This document shows positions 8,345 through 15,363 of a DNA stretch of 64,000 nt, piece after piece. The first letter of the stretch is position 1, and each line of letters begins with the position of its first letter. The notes beneath the pieces are model-generated. The model had not been told where the DNA came from, searched no databases, and was given only the letters and a program-made list of their open reading frames with translations. The stretch is from Streptomyces sp. Q6 (lineage in GTDB: Bacteria; Actinomycetota; Actinomycetes; Streptomycetales; Streptomycetaceae), in contig NZ_CP146022.1 in the NCBI RefSeq assembly GCF_036967205.1, positions 124,001 through 188,000 of the forward strand, in the 5' to 3' direction. A program made the translations under genes and the position numbers.

Positions 8345-8507
8345 GGGAAAGGTCAAGCGTCTTCCGCAACCAGGCCGAACCCTTCACGAACGCCTTCCAA
8401 TAGATGGCGACGCGAGGGGTCGTTCTCCTATGCCGCCATAAAGCAGCCAAGTCCCCGAACTCGCTGCGCCGGTCATTCGACGGATGAAACCAACAACTCT
8501 TGGCTAA
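8345..8507. other. Short intergenic stretch before the solo IS end
   Basis: Nothing recognisable as a gene. It ends with TAA (8505-8507), the same trinucleotide that follows the right end of the IS at 11373. Confidence 0.4.
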
Positions 8508-8528
8508 GACCGTGTCCTACGTGGTGAG
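8508..8528. repeat. Solo IS terminal repeat
   Basis: GACCGTGTCCTACGTGGTGA and one more G match the right terminal repeat of the 10509-11373 element exactly (complement of 11353-11373) and its left repeat with one mismatch. It faces inward, as a left end would. No transposase follows directly. Confidence 0.85.
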
Positions 8529-9188
8529 TCTGCAGAACGTGCATTGTCATCGACTTGCACACAGGGGGCGCCGTGCACACTGCGGGGAGGAGCCGTGACC
8601 GCCTCCCTCACACCGGCTCCTTGCGCCGAGGATGATGAAGAACCGGGGCCATCAGCCGTGCTGCTGTCACACGCCGTCACCCCCCCCCCAGGCCAGCAGC
8701 AGAACTGCTCCTGCTCCACATCGCCGCGCTCGGCGTCTGCCCTGGAACCCGGAACCTGCGCTCACCGTCACTCCGTTCATCTCGCGCCATGGGGTGTCCC
8801 TCGCCCCGCTGCGGATGAAGAACTTCAGCCGAGCACTGAACCCACCTCGCGCACAAGATGGAAAGCTGCCGCAACCGGCCATGCCTGCCGTGAACCAGCG
8901 CACCCTCCTGCCGTGAGAACGGTCCTCGGTACCGACAGGGCTGAGAGTTGACGGCACCAGAAGGTGTTCCCTCGGAGGTCTTGTTACGGGCTCTAAGGGC
9001 GACACCTCAGCCGGTAGGAGGCAGCACTGAATCACCATAAAGTTAAGGAAAAGGGTTGTTTCAGGCGACGGAATTCTCGCTTCCGTCGGAAGTCCTTCTC
9101 TCACTTTTCAAACAATCTCCAAAGCGACTCCAAAAACACCCGCACACTCGTAAGGTTCCCCTGTCAACGACCGAAAGGGAATCAAATC
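8529..9188. other. 660-bp stretch without a supported gene
   Basis: Open frames exist on the plus strand (about 8544-8951), but the encoded sequence is proline-, alanine- and cysteine-rich without family resemblance. A run of ten C lies near 8681-8690. From about 9020 to 9188 the sequence is clearly less GC-rich and probably holds the promoter of the secreted protein that follows. Confidence 0.4.
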
Positions 9189-9893
9189 GTGGGTAGATCT
9201 ATCCGCTTGTGGTCGGCATCTTTCGCCACTGGAGTAGTTCTGGTCGCTCTGCCTTTGTCGGGGGCGCCAGCGGCCAGTGCCGAAGTTGTGCCGACACTGC
9301 CCGCTGTCTCCTCTGACGACAGCCGCGTCGAAGTCGAGAGCCTGACAATCGACGAGCGTCAAATACTCCAAGCTGACATTGACGCGACTCTCGCCGAGAC
9401 GGCCAGTGGTGGAGAGCAGATCAGTGCGAACGAAATCGCGTGGAACGGCGGCGAGGTAGTCGTGACACTGCCCCTTCCCGGCCAGGTGGCGGCTCCTACA
9501 GCATCCGAGGATGCTCTCCTGCTTGACGGCGTATCCGCAGCCGAGGTCTCAGAGGTCCAGGCGGAGGCTGCAGGCTGGAACGGGTGCCCAGCTGGCGCTA
9601 ACGACAACCGGTGGTACTGCTTCTACCAGTTCGCCGGATTCGAAGGCCGCCGAGTCCAGTGGAACCACGCACACTGCTCAAGCGGCATCAAGATGGCGGA
9701 TTACGGATTCGACAACCGGACGACGGGCATCATCAACACGACGAAGAACATCGACTTCTGGGGAATGAACCTGACGGCCTACCACGACTGGTTCACGGGC
9801 AACGCGCTCAGGGTTCCCCCGTACACCAAGATCTCGCAGTTGGACTCGTTCCACGACAACAAAATCAGCAGCTTCACGGCCTGCCGCAGGTAG
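9189..9893 (+). CDS. Secreted protein, peptidase inhibitor I36-like
   Basis: The protein has 234 residues with a signal peptide (SASFATGVVLVALPLSGAPAASA). After a linker region of about 90 residues comes a cysteine-containing domain beginning CPAGANDNRWYCFYQFAGFE, then GRRVQW and NRTTGIINTTKNIDFWG, and ending FTACRR. That domain resembles the beta/gamma-crystallin-like I36 (SMPI-type) metalloprotease inhibitors of Streptomyces. An inhibitory role is inferred; the segment between signal and domain could be a propeptide. GTG at 9189 follows AAAGGGAA. The gene is followed by a strong palindrome. Its base composition is lower in GC than the neighbours, which fits acquisition. Confidence 0.65.
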   Translation: MGRSIRLWSASFATGVVLVALPLSGAPAASAEVVPTLPAVSSDDSRVEVESLTIDERQILQADIDATLAETASGGEQISANEIAWNGGEVVVTLPLPGQVAAPTASEDALLLDGVSAAEVSEVQAEAAGWNGCPAGANDNRWYCFYQFAGFEGRRVQWNHAHCSSGIKMADYGFDNRTTGIINTTKNIDFWGMNLTAYHDWFTGNALRVPPYTKISQLDSFHDNKISSFTACRR

Positions 9894-9919
9894 GGCACCG
9901 CCCGCCGAGAGGCAAGTCA

Positions 9920-9947
9920 GGGGCAGGCGATGCGCATCGCCTGCCCC
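9920..9947. terminator. Perfect palindrome, likely terminator
   Basis: The two 14-bp halves, GGGGCAGGCGATGC and its exact complement, abut with no loop, 27 bp after the secreted protein's stop and between it and the convergent GntR gene. It probably terminates transcription from both sides. Confidence 0.75.
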
Positions 9948-9984
9948 TACCCGCTCTACCCGTCAAGTGGGACATCAGTCTTAC

Positions 9985-10272
9985 TCACTCCGAAGCGAAC
10001 ACGAAATGAGTGTCCAGATATTCGTCATGATATTGGACCAGGCCAGCCGCTCGGAGTTCCGAGATTCCGTGCTGCGCCTCCTCTTCTGTTGTTTGATAAA
10101 GGCGTGCCAGCTCTGACAGCTGAGGGAGAATCTCACCCCGTTTGAACCTCCCGGAGCGCACTCCCTCGGTCACTTCTTCGATGAGCGGAGATACTCCTGA
10201 CCGTCCAGAGTGCTGCACCCCGTTTAGCGAGATCGTGGGCAACCCACTCGGGCGAATCCTCTTATTCTCCAT
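9985..10272 (-). CDS. Small GntR-type winged-helix regulator
   Basis: This 95-residue protein consists of little more than a GntR winged helix: PLIEEVTEGVRSGRFKRGEI, then LPQLSELARLYQTTEEEAQH as recognition region, and a wing ending LVQYHDEYLDTHFVF. There is no effector domain, so it is short even for the YtrA type. It may dimerise through the C-terminal strand and control itself or the neighbouring secreted gene, with which it is convergent. The target is unknown. Confidence 0.7.
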   Translation of the reverse strand: MENKRIRPSGLPTISLNGVQHSGRSGVSPLIEEVTEGVRSGRFKRGEILPQLSELARLYQTTEEEAQHGISELRAAGLVQYHDEYLDTHFVFASE

Positions 10273-10504
10273 GACTGCCTCCGTATCTTCGCGCTTTCGT
10301 TGCCGGAAAGATCTATGTTCGCATTTGAGGTTCCTTGAGTTGACCGCGGCAAATGCAGCAGGACAGGGTGACCGTCCCGGCCAGCTCTTCCCCCGCAGAA
10401 CCGATTCCCGTTAGGGTGATCAAGGATGCGTCGCAACAGGCGACAGCATACGGGCGTGATCAGCCAGAGGACAGAGTTCCGCATCTCGCCCTCTCGACGC
10501 TGCC
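10273..10504. other. Short stretch left of the IS
   Basis: No gene is supported; this is the upstream region of the GntR-like gene and the left flank of the IS at 10509. Confidence 0.4.
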
Positions 10505-10517
10505 CTTAGACCGAGTC

Positions 10518-10991
10518 CTACGTGGTGAGTCGAATGAGACGCTTGTAGCAACAGATGGCTGCAGCAAGCCCGAGAAAGGCCAGGTAGTTGCGGGGATTGC
10601 GTTCGTAGCGAGGGCTGAGACGTCGGTAGCCGGACAGCCAGGACATGGTCCGCTCGATGACCCAGCGGCGTCGCCCTAATCGTTCGCTGGACTCGATGCC
10701 TTTGCGCGCGATCCGTACTCCGATGCGTTTGCCGCGTAACCATTTCCGCAGGTCGGCGCGGTCGTAGGCTTTGTCGGCGTGCAGGCGTTGAGGCTTGAAG
10801 TGTCGGCCGCGGTGGGGGTCGTGTCTCGTTTGGTGACCCTCGATCATCGGCTTGAGACCTTCGCTGTCGTGGGTGTTGCCGGCCGAGATGCCGACGAGGA
10901 GGGGCAGTCCGTTCGCGTCCGACAGGACGTGCATCTTGGAACCCGGCTTGCCCCGGTCCACAGGGCTCGGACCTGTGTGTTCGCCCCCTTT
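10518..10991 (-). CDS. IS5-family transposase, OrfB part
   Basis: Catalytic half read in the -1 frame from the AAAAAGGGGG string. It contains TGPSPVDRGKPGSKMHVLSD, the LHADKAYDRADLRKWL aspartate block and the RRRWVIERTMSWLSGYRR block with the catalytic glutamate. The frame is complete, ending KRLIRLTT. With a good slippery site and near-identical terminal repeats, this element looks potentially active. Confidence 0.85.
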   Translation of the reverse strand, partial: KGGEHTGPSPVDRGKPGSKMHVLSDANGLPLLVGISAGNTHDSEGLKPMIEGHQTRHDPHRGRHFKPQRLHADKAYDRADLRKWLRGKRIGVRIARKGIESSERLGRRRWVIERTMSWLSGYRRLSPRYERNPRNYLAFLGLAAAICCYKRLIRLTT

Positions 10992-11335
10992 TTAGCCCTG
11001 ACATGGGCGGTGTCGAGGACGACGCGGGTGACGTCGATGAGGCCGGCGCCGTCGAGGCGGTGTAGCACTGCTTCGTGCAGGCGGCCCCAGACACCGGCTC
11101 TCGACCAGATCAGGAACCGGCGGTGAGCGGTCGACTTCGATATCCCGAAGCAGGGCGGCAGTTGGCGCCAGGCGCAGCCGCTGACCAAGACGTAGATGAT
11201 GGCCGCGAACAGCGTCTCATCAGGCGTGTCCTGCGTTCCGCCGCCTTGCGGCCGCACCCTCGAGGGCGGGATCAGCGGCTTCGCGATCTCCCACAGCCCG
11301 TCTGGAACAATCCAACTCCACGTACCCCGCCCCAT
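10844..11335 (-). CDS. IS5-family transposase, OrfA part
   Basis: N-terminal half of the transposase, starting ATG at 11335 (MGRGTWSWIVPDGLWEIAK). It has the family blocks RVRPQGGGTQD, SGCAWRQLPPCFG and KSTAHRRFLIWSRAGVW. The functional part runs to the A5G5 string (10984-10993 on the plus strand as C5T5), where a -1 shift gives the catalytic half. Without shifting, the zero frame runs on to 10844 as a low-value tail. Confidence 0.85.
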   Translation of the reverse strand: MGRGTWSWIVPDGLWEIAKPLIPPSRVRPQGGGTQDTPDETLFAAIIYVLVSGCAWRQLPPCFGISKSTAHRRFLIWSRAGVWGRLHEAVLHRLDGAGLIDVTRVVLDTAHVRAKKGANTQVRALWTGASRVPRCTSCRTRTDCPSSSASRPATPTTAKVSSR

Positions 11336-11441
11336 ACCGAGGTTAACGACGCCTCACCACGTAGGACACGGTCTAAGACCGTGTCTCACGTGGCGATTTC
11401 GCCCGCTGCGGGGCCGTAGGTGCTGAGGGCGGGTACAGCCG

Positions 11442-11822
11442 TCAGGACAGCCAGCTGAGTCGGCCGTCCACGACGGCCGGGAGAGACGTGGGCATCTCGT
11501 CGGTGACCCAGGCGAACTCCAGGGCTGCGAGCGTGGCTCCGCGGTCCGTCCATACGAGGATCTCGCCGACGTAGGCGCCGGACGGGTCATGCACGTGCGC
11601 GTCGACGGGCACGAGCTCTGTCGGCAGCGCCGCATGTTCGCAGGGTTCCCGAACCTGCAGATCGACACTCACGGAGTCGGGCCCCCAGACAGCGGTCACC
11701 TCAGTGCGGTCCAGTTGACTCCGCAGTTGTGATGCGCCGGCGAACTCCGCGGCCAGAATGTGCTCAAGTACTGCGCGCTCGTCGGCGTTCAACGAACGCG
11801 GGTCAATGGAAAGAGGAGCCAT
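11442..11822 (-). CDS. Hypothetical passenger protein, 126 aa
   Basis: This acidic, soluble protein begins MAPLSIDPRSLNADERAVLE and has a central beta-rich part (VSVDLQVREPCEHAALP) and an end that reads LEFAWVTDEMPTSLP. No known domain is recognised. It is divergent from the transposase by about 85 bp and lies inside the element's inverted repeats. The start at 11822 has only a weak ribosome site; a longer frame upstream overlaps the transposase and is rejected. By analogy with the SUKH elements it may be an immunity-type passenger, but this is inference. Confidence 0.6.
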   Translation of the reverse strand: MAPLSIDPRSLNADERAVLEHILAAEFAGASQLRSQLDRTEVTAVWGPDSVSVDLQVREPCEHAALPTELVPVDAHVHDPSGAYVGEILVWTDRGATLAALEFAWVTDEMPTSLPAVVDGRLSWLS

Positions 11823-11907
11823 GCGCCCATTCTGAGGGGCCGGTGTAACCAGCCCAACGCTCCACCGGTCGTCGCCGGGGTGGCCGCCAGCGGCATCATG
11901 ATCGTTC

Positions 11908-12267
11908 ATGGGTGGGGATCTGTCGCAGCGGCTCGTGCCGGATGATCTATGGGCCATGGTCGAGCCGGTACTGCCGTCTTTCCGCCCGCACCCGCAGGGC
12001 GGTGGCACCGCGCCGATCAACCAGCGTGCCGTGTTCCCGGCCGTCGTGTACGTGCTGACCAGCGGGTGCGCGTGGCGGTACCTGCCACTGACGTTCGGAG
12101 TGTCGCCGGCGACGGCTCACCGGAGGTTCTCTGTCTGGACCGCATCCGGAGTGTGGCGTCAGCTGCACCGCGTGGTTCTGGACGAGATCGGAGCACGTGG
12201 CGGACTCGACTGGAGTTCCGTGTTCGTCGATGCTGCCTCGGTGCGCGCGAAAAGGGGGGTCCCCTGA
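11908..12267 (+). CDS. IS5-family transposase, OrfA part
   Basis: N-terminal half, starting MGGDLSQRLVPDDLWAMVEP, with RPHPQGGGTAPIN, SGCAWRYLPLTFG and ATAHRRFSVWTASGVWRQLH. It stops just after the AAAAGGGGGG string (12250-12259), a textbook -1 slippery sequence for this group. Confidence 0.85.
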   Translation: MGGDLSQRLVPDDLWAMVEPVLPSFRPHPQGGGTAPINQRAVFPAVVYVLTSGCAWRYLPLTFGVSPATAHRRFSVWTASGVWRQLHRVVLDEIGARGGLDWSSVFVDAASVRAKRGVP

Positions 12268-12725
12268 CAGGGCCGAATCCGGTCGACCGAGGCAAAGCGG
12301 GCAGCAAACTTCACGTTCTGACCGACGCGCAGGGGCTGCCTGTAGTTATCGGGGTGTCCGCCGCGAACGTCAACGATGTGCAAGCGCTTCGCCCGCTCGC
12401 CCTTGGGATCCCAGCCGTCCGCTCGCGCCGCGGCCCTCGTCGGCGACGTCCCGACAAGGTTCGTGCCAACAAGGCGTACCACTCGGCCGGCAACCTGGCG
12501 TGGCTGCGCGAACGCCACGTCACTCCACGGATCGCCCGGCCGGGCGTGGAGTCCTCCGAGCGCCTCGGAAGGCACCGGTGGAAGATCGAGAGATCGATCT
12601 CCTGGCTCTTCGGATACCGCCGCCTGACCACTCGCTACGAACGAAAGGGCAGCCACTTCCTCGCCTTCCTCGGCCTCGCCGCGGTCATGACCTGCTACAA
12701 GAAGCTCGCCAAGATCGCCACGTGA
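12258..12725 (+). CDS. IS5-family transposase, OrfB part
   Basis: Catalytic half in the -1 frame: LTGPNPVDRGKAGSKLHVLT, VRANKAYHSAGNLAWLRER in place of the usual DKAY block, and RHRWKIERSISWLFGYRR with the catalytic glutamate. The DKAY/DKGY aspartate common to the other copies reads ANKAY here. That changes a residue normally required for DDE chemistry, so this copy may be inactive unless the adjacent residue substitutes. Confidence 0.85.
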   Translation, partial: GPLTGPNPVDRGKAGSKLHVLTDAQGLPVVIGVSAANVNDVQALRPLALGIPAVRSRRGPRRRRPDKVRANKAYHSAGNLAWLRERHVTPRIARPGVESSERLGRHRWKIERSISWLFGYRRLTTRYERKGSHFLAFLGLAAVMTCYKKLAKIAT

Positions 12726-12755
12726 AACACCGTCTAAGAGATCGTCTCAACTGGC

Positions 12756-13334
12756 TTGTTCACTAGGCTGAATGCCGTGACAGCGATGGTGGAGCGTCTG
12801 GTTCCAGACGGGTTGTGGGAGTTGTTCCAGCGGGTGGTTCCGGCGGCGCCGGTGCGGCCGCAGGGTGGGGGAAGGCGCCGGTATGGGGACCGGCAGGTGC
12901 TGGCTGCCATCGTGTTCGTGGCAACGACCGGCTGCACGTGGCGACAACTTCCGCCGGGCTTCGGCCCGTCCGGGCCGACCGCGCACCGCCACTTCACCGA
13001 GTGGAGCCAGGCCCGCGTATGGGGCAAGCTCCACCGCCTGGTCCTGGACGAGCTCGGCGCACGCGGCGGACTGGACTGGTCGCGGTGCGCGATCGACTCG
13101 GTGAACATGCGAGCCCTCAAAGGGGGACCTGACGGGCCCGAATCCCGTAGATCGCGGCAAGAAGGCATCGAAGATCCACCTGATCACGGAGCGGACCGGT
13201 CTGCCCCTCTCCATTGGGATCTCGGCTGCCAACACCCACGACAGTCAGGGTCTGGAGCCTATGGTGCGGGGCATCCCACCCATCCGCTCCCGCCGCGGGC
13301 CGCGCCGCCGTCGACCGGCCAAGCTGCACGGTGA
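12756..13334 (+). CDS. IS5-family transposase, OrfA part (copy B)
   Basis: N-terminal half, close to that of copy A (VERLVPDGLWELFQRVVPAA). It reaches AAAGGGGG at 13119-13126. Unlike the other three related elements, the catalytic half is in the +1 rather than the -1 frame here, as if one G had been lost. The zero frame therefore runs on to 13334 through non-family sequence. This copy is probably not able to make full-length transposase. Confidence 0.75.
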   Translation: MFTRLNAVTAMVERLVPDGLWELFQRVVPAAPVRPQGGGRRRYGDRQVLAAIVFVATTGCTWRQLPPGFGPSGPTAHRHFTEWSQARVWGKLHRLVLDELGARGGLDWSRCAIDSVNMRALKGGPDGPESRRSRQEGIEDPPDHGADRSAPLHWDLGCQHPRQSGSGAYGAGHPTHPLPPRAAPPSTGQAAR

Positions 13335-13581
13335 CAAGGGCTACGACTTCGACTGGCTGCGCACGGGGCTCCGCTCCCGCAGCATCACACCGCGCATCGC
13401 GCGCCGGGGCATCGAATCCTCCCAGCGCCTTGGCCGTCACCGTTGGACCGTGGAGCGCACGGTGGCGTGGCTGTCCGGATGCCGCCGTCTGCACCGCCGC
13501 TACGAGCGCAAGGCCGAACACTTCCTGGCGTTCGCCGGCATCGCAGCCGCCCTGATCTGCTACCGCAGGCTGACAGCCTGA
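13126..13581 (+). CDS. IS5-family transposase, OrfB part (copy B)
   Basis: Catalytic half from GDLTGPNPVDRGKKASKIHL to FAGIAAALICYRRLTA, with HGDKGYDFDWLRTGL and RHRWTVERTVAWLSGCRR intact. It lies in the +1 frame relative to OrfA, so it needs either a +1 shift or repair of the G run. The SUKH gene begins 64 bp after its stop. Confidence 0.75.
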   Translation, partial: DLTGPNPVDRGKKASKIHLITERTGLPLSIGISAANTHDSQGLEPMVRGIPPIRSRRGPRRRRPAKLHGDKGYDFDWLRTGLRSRSITPRIARRGIESSQRLGRHRWTVERTVAWLSGCRRLHRRYERKAEHFLAFAGIAAALICYRRLTA

Positions 13582-13645
13582 CCGGCGAGACCTCCGAGCT
13601 GGAATGATCCTGTCGCAAAGACGACACAAGCCAGCGAGGAACGCC

Positions 13646-14245
13646 ATGACCGACTACCTGGCCGCCGCCATCGCGATGCTCGGCCCGGCCGAGAACCGCT
13701 ACGCCGACCCCGCCGCCTGGGACCGGCTCCACACCGAACTCGACATCCGGCTGCCGACCGACTACCAGACCCTCGTAGACGCATACGCTCCCATCCAGCT
13801 CAACGGCCACCTGTACCTGCACCACCCCGCAACCGAACACTGGAACCTGGGTGACTGGATACGCGGGACGGTCCGCGCCTGGTCCGAAGTCTCCTGGGAC
13901 AAGCTCGACCCGGACGAGGACCCCCGCCTGCTCTTCGGACTCTCAGAGTTGAGCTTCGGTACGCGGAACGGACTGTGGCCGATCGCCAGCACCGACCGCG
14001 GCGAGACCCTGTTCCTTGTAGCCGCGGACGACACAGCGCCCTGGATTCTGATCGAGGACGGCGAGGGCGGCTGGGCACGGTTCGACATGAGCTTCGCCGA
14101 ATGGCTCTACCGGTACCTCATCGGCGAAGACATGGCCGGCCCCAACACCTCCGCCTTCTACCCCGGCCCGGTACAGCTGTGCCGACTTCCGATGACCGCT
14201 GACGAACGGCCGGAGCCATGGAGAGGGCCTGACCGCGGTATGTGA
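13646..14245 (+). CDS. SUKH (SMI1/KNR4) domain protein, passenger of copy B
   Basis: This 199-residue homologue of the 1223-1822 protein has the same block order: AAWDRLHTELDIRLPTDYQT, NGHLYLHHPATEHWNLG, FGLSELSFGTRNGLWPIAST, AEWLYRYLIGEDMAGP and the same last six residues. Differences are spread along the gene and concentrated in the middle (for example AADDTAPWILIEDGEG against AAPEAPRLLVNYDETW), with both frames intact. That pattern suggests both are still under selection. GAGGAACGCC precedes ATG at 13646. If it is an immunity protein, the central differences could reflect different toxin partners. Confidence 0.8.
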   Translation: MTDYLAAAIAMLGPAENRYADPAAWDRLHTELDIRLPTDYQTLVDAYAPIQLNGHLYLHHPATEHWNLGDWIRGTVRAWSEVSWDKLDPDEDPRLLFGLSELSFGTRNGLWPIASTDRGETLFLVAADDTAPWILIEDGEGGWARFDMSFAEWLYRYLIGEDMAGPNTSAFYPGPVQLCRLPMTADERPEPWRGPDRGM

Positions 14246-14313
14246 CCCCGCACGCCACGACAGCCGCAGGCGCCCTCCCAACTGCCTGGAGAACCAAATG
14301 AGACGACCTCTAG

Positions 14314-15360
14314 CGAGCTCGTGCACGGTAGGCGGTGAGACGTCGCGAACTTCGGTGCGACCCAGCTTCACATCTGCCATGTCGGGTTCAGGTCCGCGGT
14401 CTGCTGGTGGGACAGCAGGCCGGCGATGGCTTGGACGGTGTCGCTCATGTGCTCGCGGCGGCCGAGGTGGCGGGCCAGGGCCCGCCAGTTCTTCAGATGG
14501 GCGATGCCGTGCTCGACACGGATACGTCGTGATGAGTGCGCCTTGCGCTGGCGCTCGTGCATCTCTTCGTACCAGTCCGGGGCGTTCTTCTTGAACTTGC
14601 GGTGCGGTGGTGTCACCACCCGACCACCGGTCTGGGCGCCCAGTCCCTGGTAGCCGCCATCAGCCAGGATCTCGACTGCAGGCCCGTCGGCCAAGAGGTT
14701 GACCAGCCCTAACTGGCGGGCATGGGTGATGTCCGCGCAGCTTGCGGGACGGGCCGGGCTGCACCACAGCACGCGGCCTTCGCCGTCCGTGACCACCATG
14801 GACTTGACGGCGTTCTGCTTGTTCTTGCCGGAGATGAACTTGTCGCGGTCCTTGCGTCCGGCAGCGGGCCGGCGGACCCGGATCTCGGTGCCGTCGACGA
14901 TGCCGGTCGCCCCGCTCGCGCCGAGATGGTCGACAACCTCAGCGAGAGACCGCAGCCGCACGTCGGGGCTGACGGTGCAGCCCCGCTCGGCGAGCAGGGG
15001 CCGCACCTCACCGATGGCCCGGGTGACGGTGGAACGGTCCGCTCCGAACCAGCAGGCCAGCACATCATGGGTGACCCCGTGACGAAGATGGACCAGCGTG
15101 GCCAGCAGCCGGTCGACGAACACCAGCCGGTACTTCGCGCCTGCGCCCACAGCCCTCTGCCGCGGGCGAGCGGCAAGCCTCGCCTGATGACGCTCATGCC
15201 ACAACGGTCCGATCTCCTCGACGAGTTCAGCAATCACTCCGGCAGTCAGCCCCGTGATCCGCCGATTGCCGATGATCACCGCGCGCGTCGAGTTCCCCAC
15301 CACCCGACCATGATCAACCATCCAGGCTCGACGTCTCACCGCCTACCGTGCACGAGCTCG
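14314..15360 (-). mobile_element. IS5-superfamily element with 32-bp perfect repeats
   Basis: The terminal repeats are perfect over 32 bp (14314-14345 and 15329-15360; outer part CGAGCTCGTGCACGGTAG). TAG lies on both sides (14311-14313 and 15361-15363). One transposase gene fills the 1047 bp on the minus strand. The insertion point is exactly next to the last base of the SUKH element copy B. Perfect ends and an intact gene suggest a recent arrival. Confidence 0.93.
14368..15321 (-). CDS. DDE transposase (IS5 superfamily, DDE_Tnp_4 type)
   Basis: This protein of about 317 residues has an N-terminal helix-turn-helix (FVDRLLATLVHLRHGVTHDV, ADRSTVTRAIGEVRPLL) and a DDE_Tnp_4 domain with IVDGTEIRV, ILADGGYQGL, and SSRRIRVEHGIAHLKNW carrying the three acidic residues. 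ATG at 15321 is preferred; a longer frame from GTG at 15339 would start inside the terminal repeat. The gene is complete, so the element may be mobile. Confidence 0.9.
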   Translation of the reverse strand: MVDHGRVVGNSTRAVIIGNRRITGLTAGVIAELVEEIGPLWHERHQARLAARPRQRAVGAGAKYRLVFVDRLLATLVHLRHGVTHDVLACWFGADRSTVTRAIGEVRPLLAERGCTVSPDVRLRSLAEVVDHLGASGATGIVDGTEIRVRRPAAGRKDRDKFISGKNKQNAVKSMVVTDGEGRVLWCSPARPASCADITHARQLGLVNLLADGPAVEILADGGYQGLGAQTGGRVVTPPHRKFKKNAPDWYEEMHERQRKAHSSRRIRVEHGIAHLKNWRALARHLGRREHMSDTVQAIAGLLSHQQTADLNPTWQM

Positions 15361-15363
15361 TAG

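Larger units (their letters stand above)
8508..11373. mobile_element. Putative compound transposable unit
   Basis: The solo IS end at 8508-8528 and the right end of the IS at 11353-11373 are perfect inverted copies, and both are flanked outside by TAA (8505-8507 and 11374-11376). The internal left end (10509) is flanked by TTA and has one mismatch. This fits a 2.9-kb unit that moved using one solo end and the outer end of a complete IS. It carries the secreted inhibitor-like gene and the GntR-like gene. Chance matching of the 3-bp flanks cannot be excluded. Confidence 0.45.
10509..11373 (-). mobile_element. IS5-family element (two-frame transposase)
   Basis: The terminal repeats are 21 bp with one mismatch: 10509-10529 begins GACCGAGTCCTACGTGGTGA, and the complement of 11353-11373 begins GACCGTGTCCTACGTGGTGA. 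Flanks are TTA on the left and TAA on the right, both TNA but not identical. The transposase fills the element on the minus strand; there is no passenger. It abuts the next element: the TAA at 11374-11376 is shared by both. Confidence 0.88.
11377..12734. mobile_element. IS5-type element with a divergent passenger gene
   Basis: The left end (11377-11397, beginning GACCGTGTCTCACGTGGCGA) and the right end (complement of 12714-12734, beginning GACGGTGTTTCACGTGGCGA) match at 19 of 21 positions. TAA flanks both sides (11374-11376 and 12735-12737), a perfect 3-bp duplication. A two-frame transposase runs rightward from 11908, and a small gene runs leftward from 11822, both within the repeats. At 1358 bp it is about 0.5 kb longer than the passenger-free relative at 10509. 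Confidence 0.82.
12738..14310 (+). mobile_element. IS5-type element carrying a SUKH gene, copy B
   Basis: The left end GAGATCGTCTCA (12738-12749) matches the complement of the right end (14299-14310, read inward GAGGTCGTCTCA) at 11 of 12 positions. The order is the same as in copy A: frameshifted transposase then SUKH gene, then right repeat. The left flank is TAA, the right flank TAG, which is also the target duplication of the next IS. The two copies are diverged throughout, including in the passenger, so this is an old duplication or two arrivals rather than a fresh copy. Confidence 0.85.

Noticed and set aside
8544-8951. Plus-strand open frame of 135 codons
   Set aside because: Composition is Pro/Ser/Cys-rich without family resemblance, and it crosses a run of ten C.
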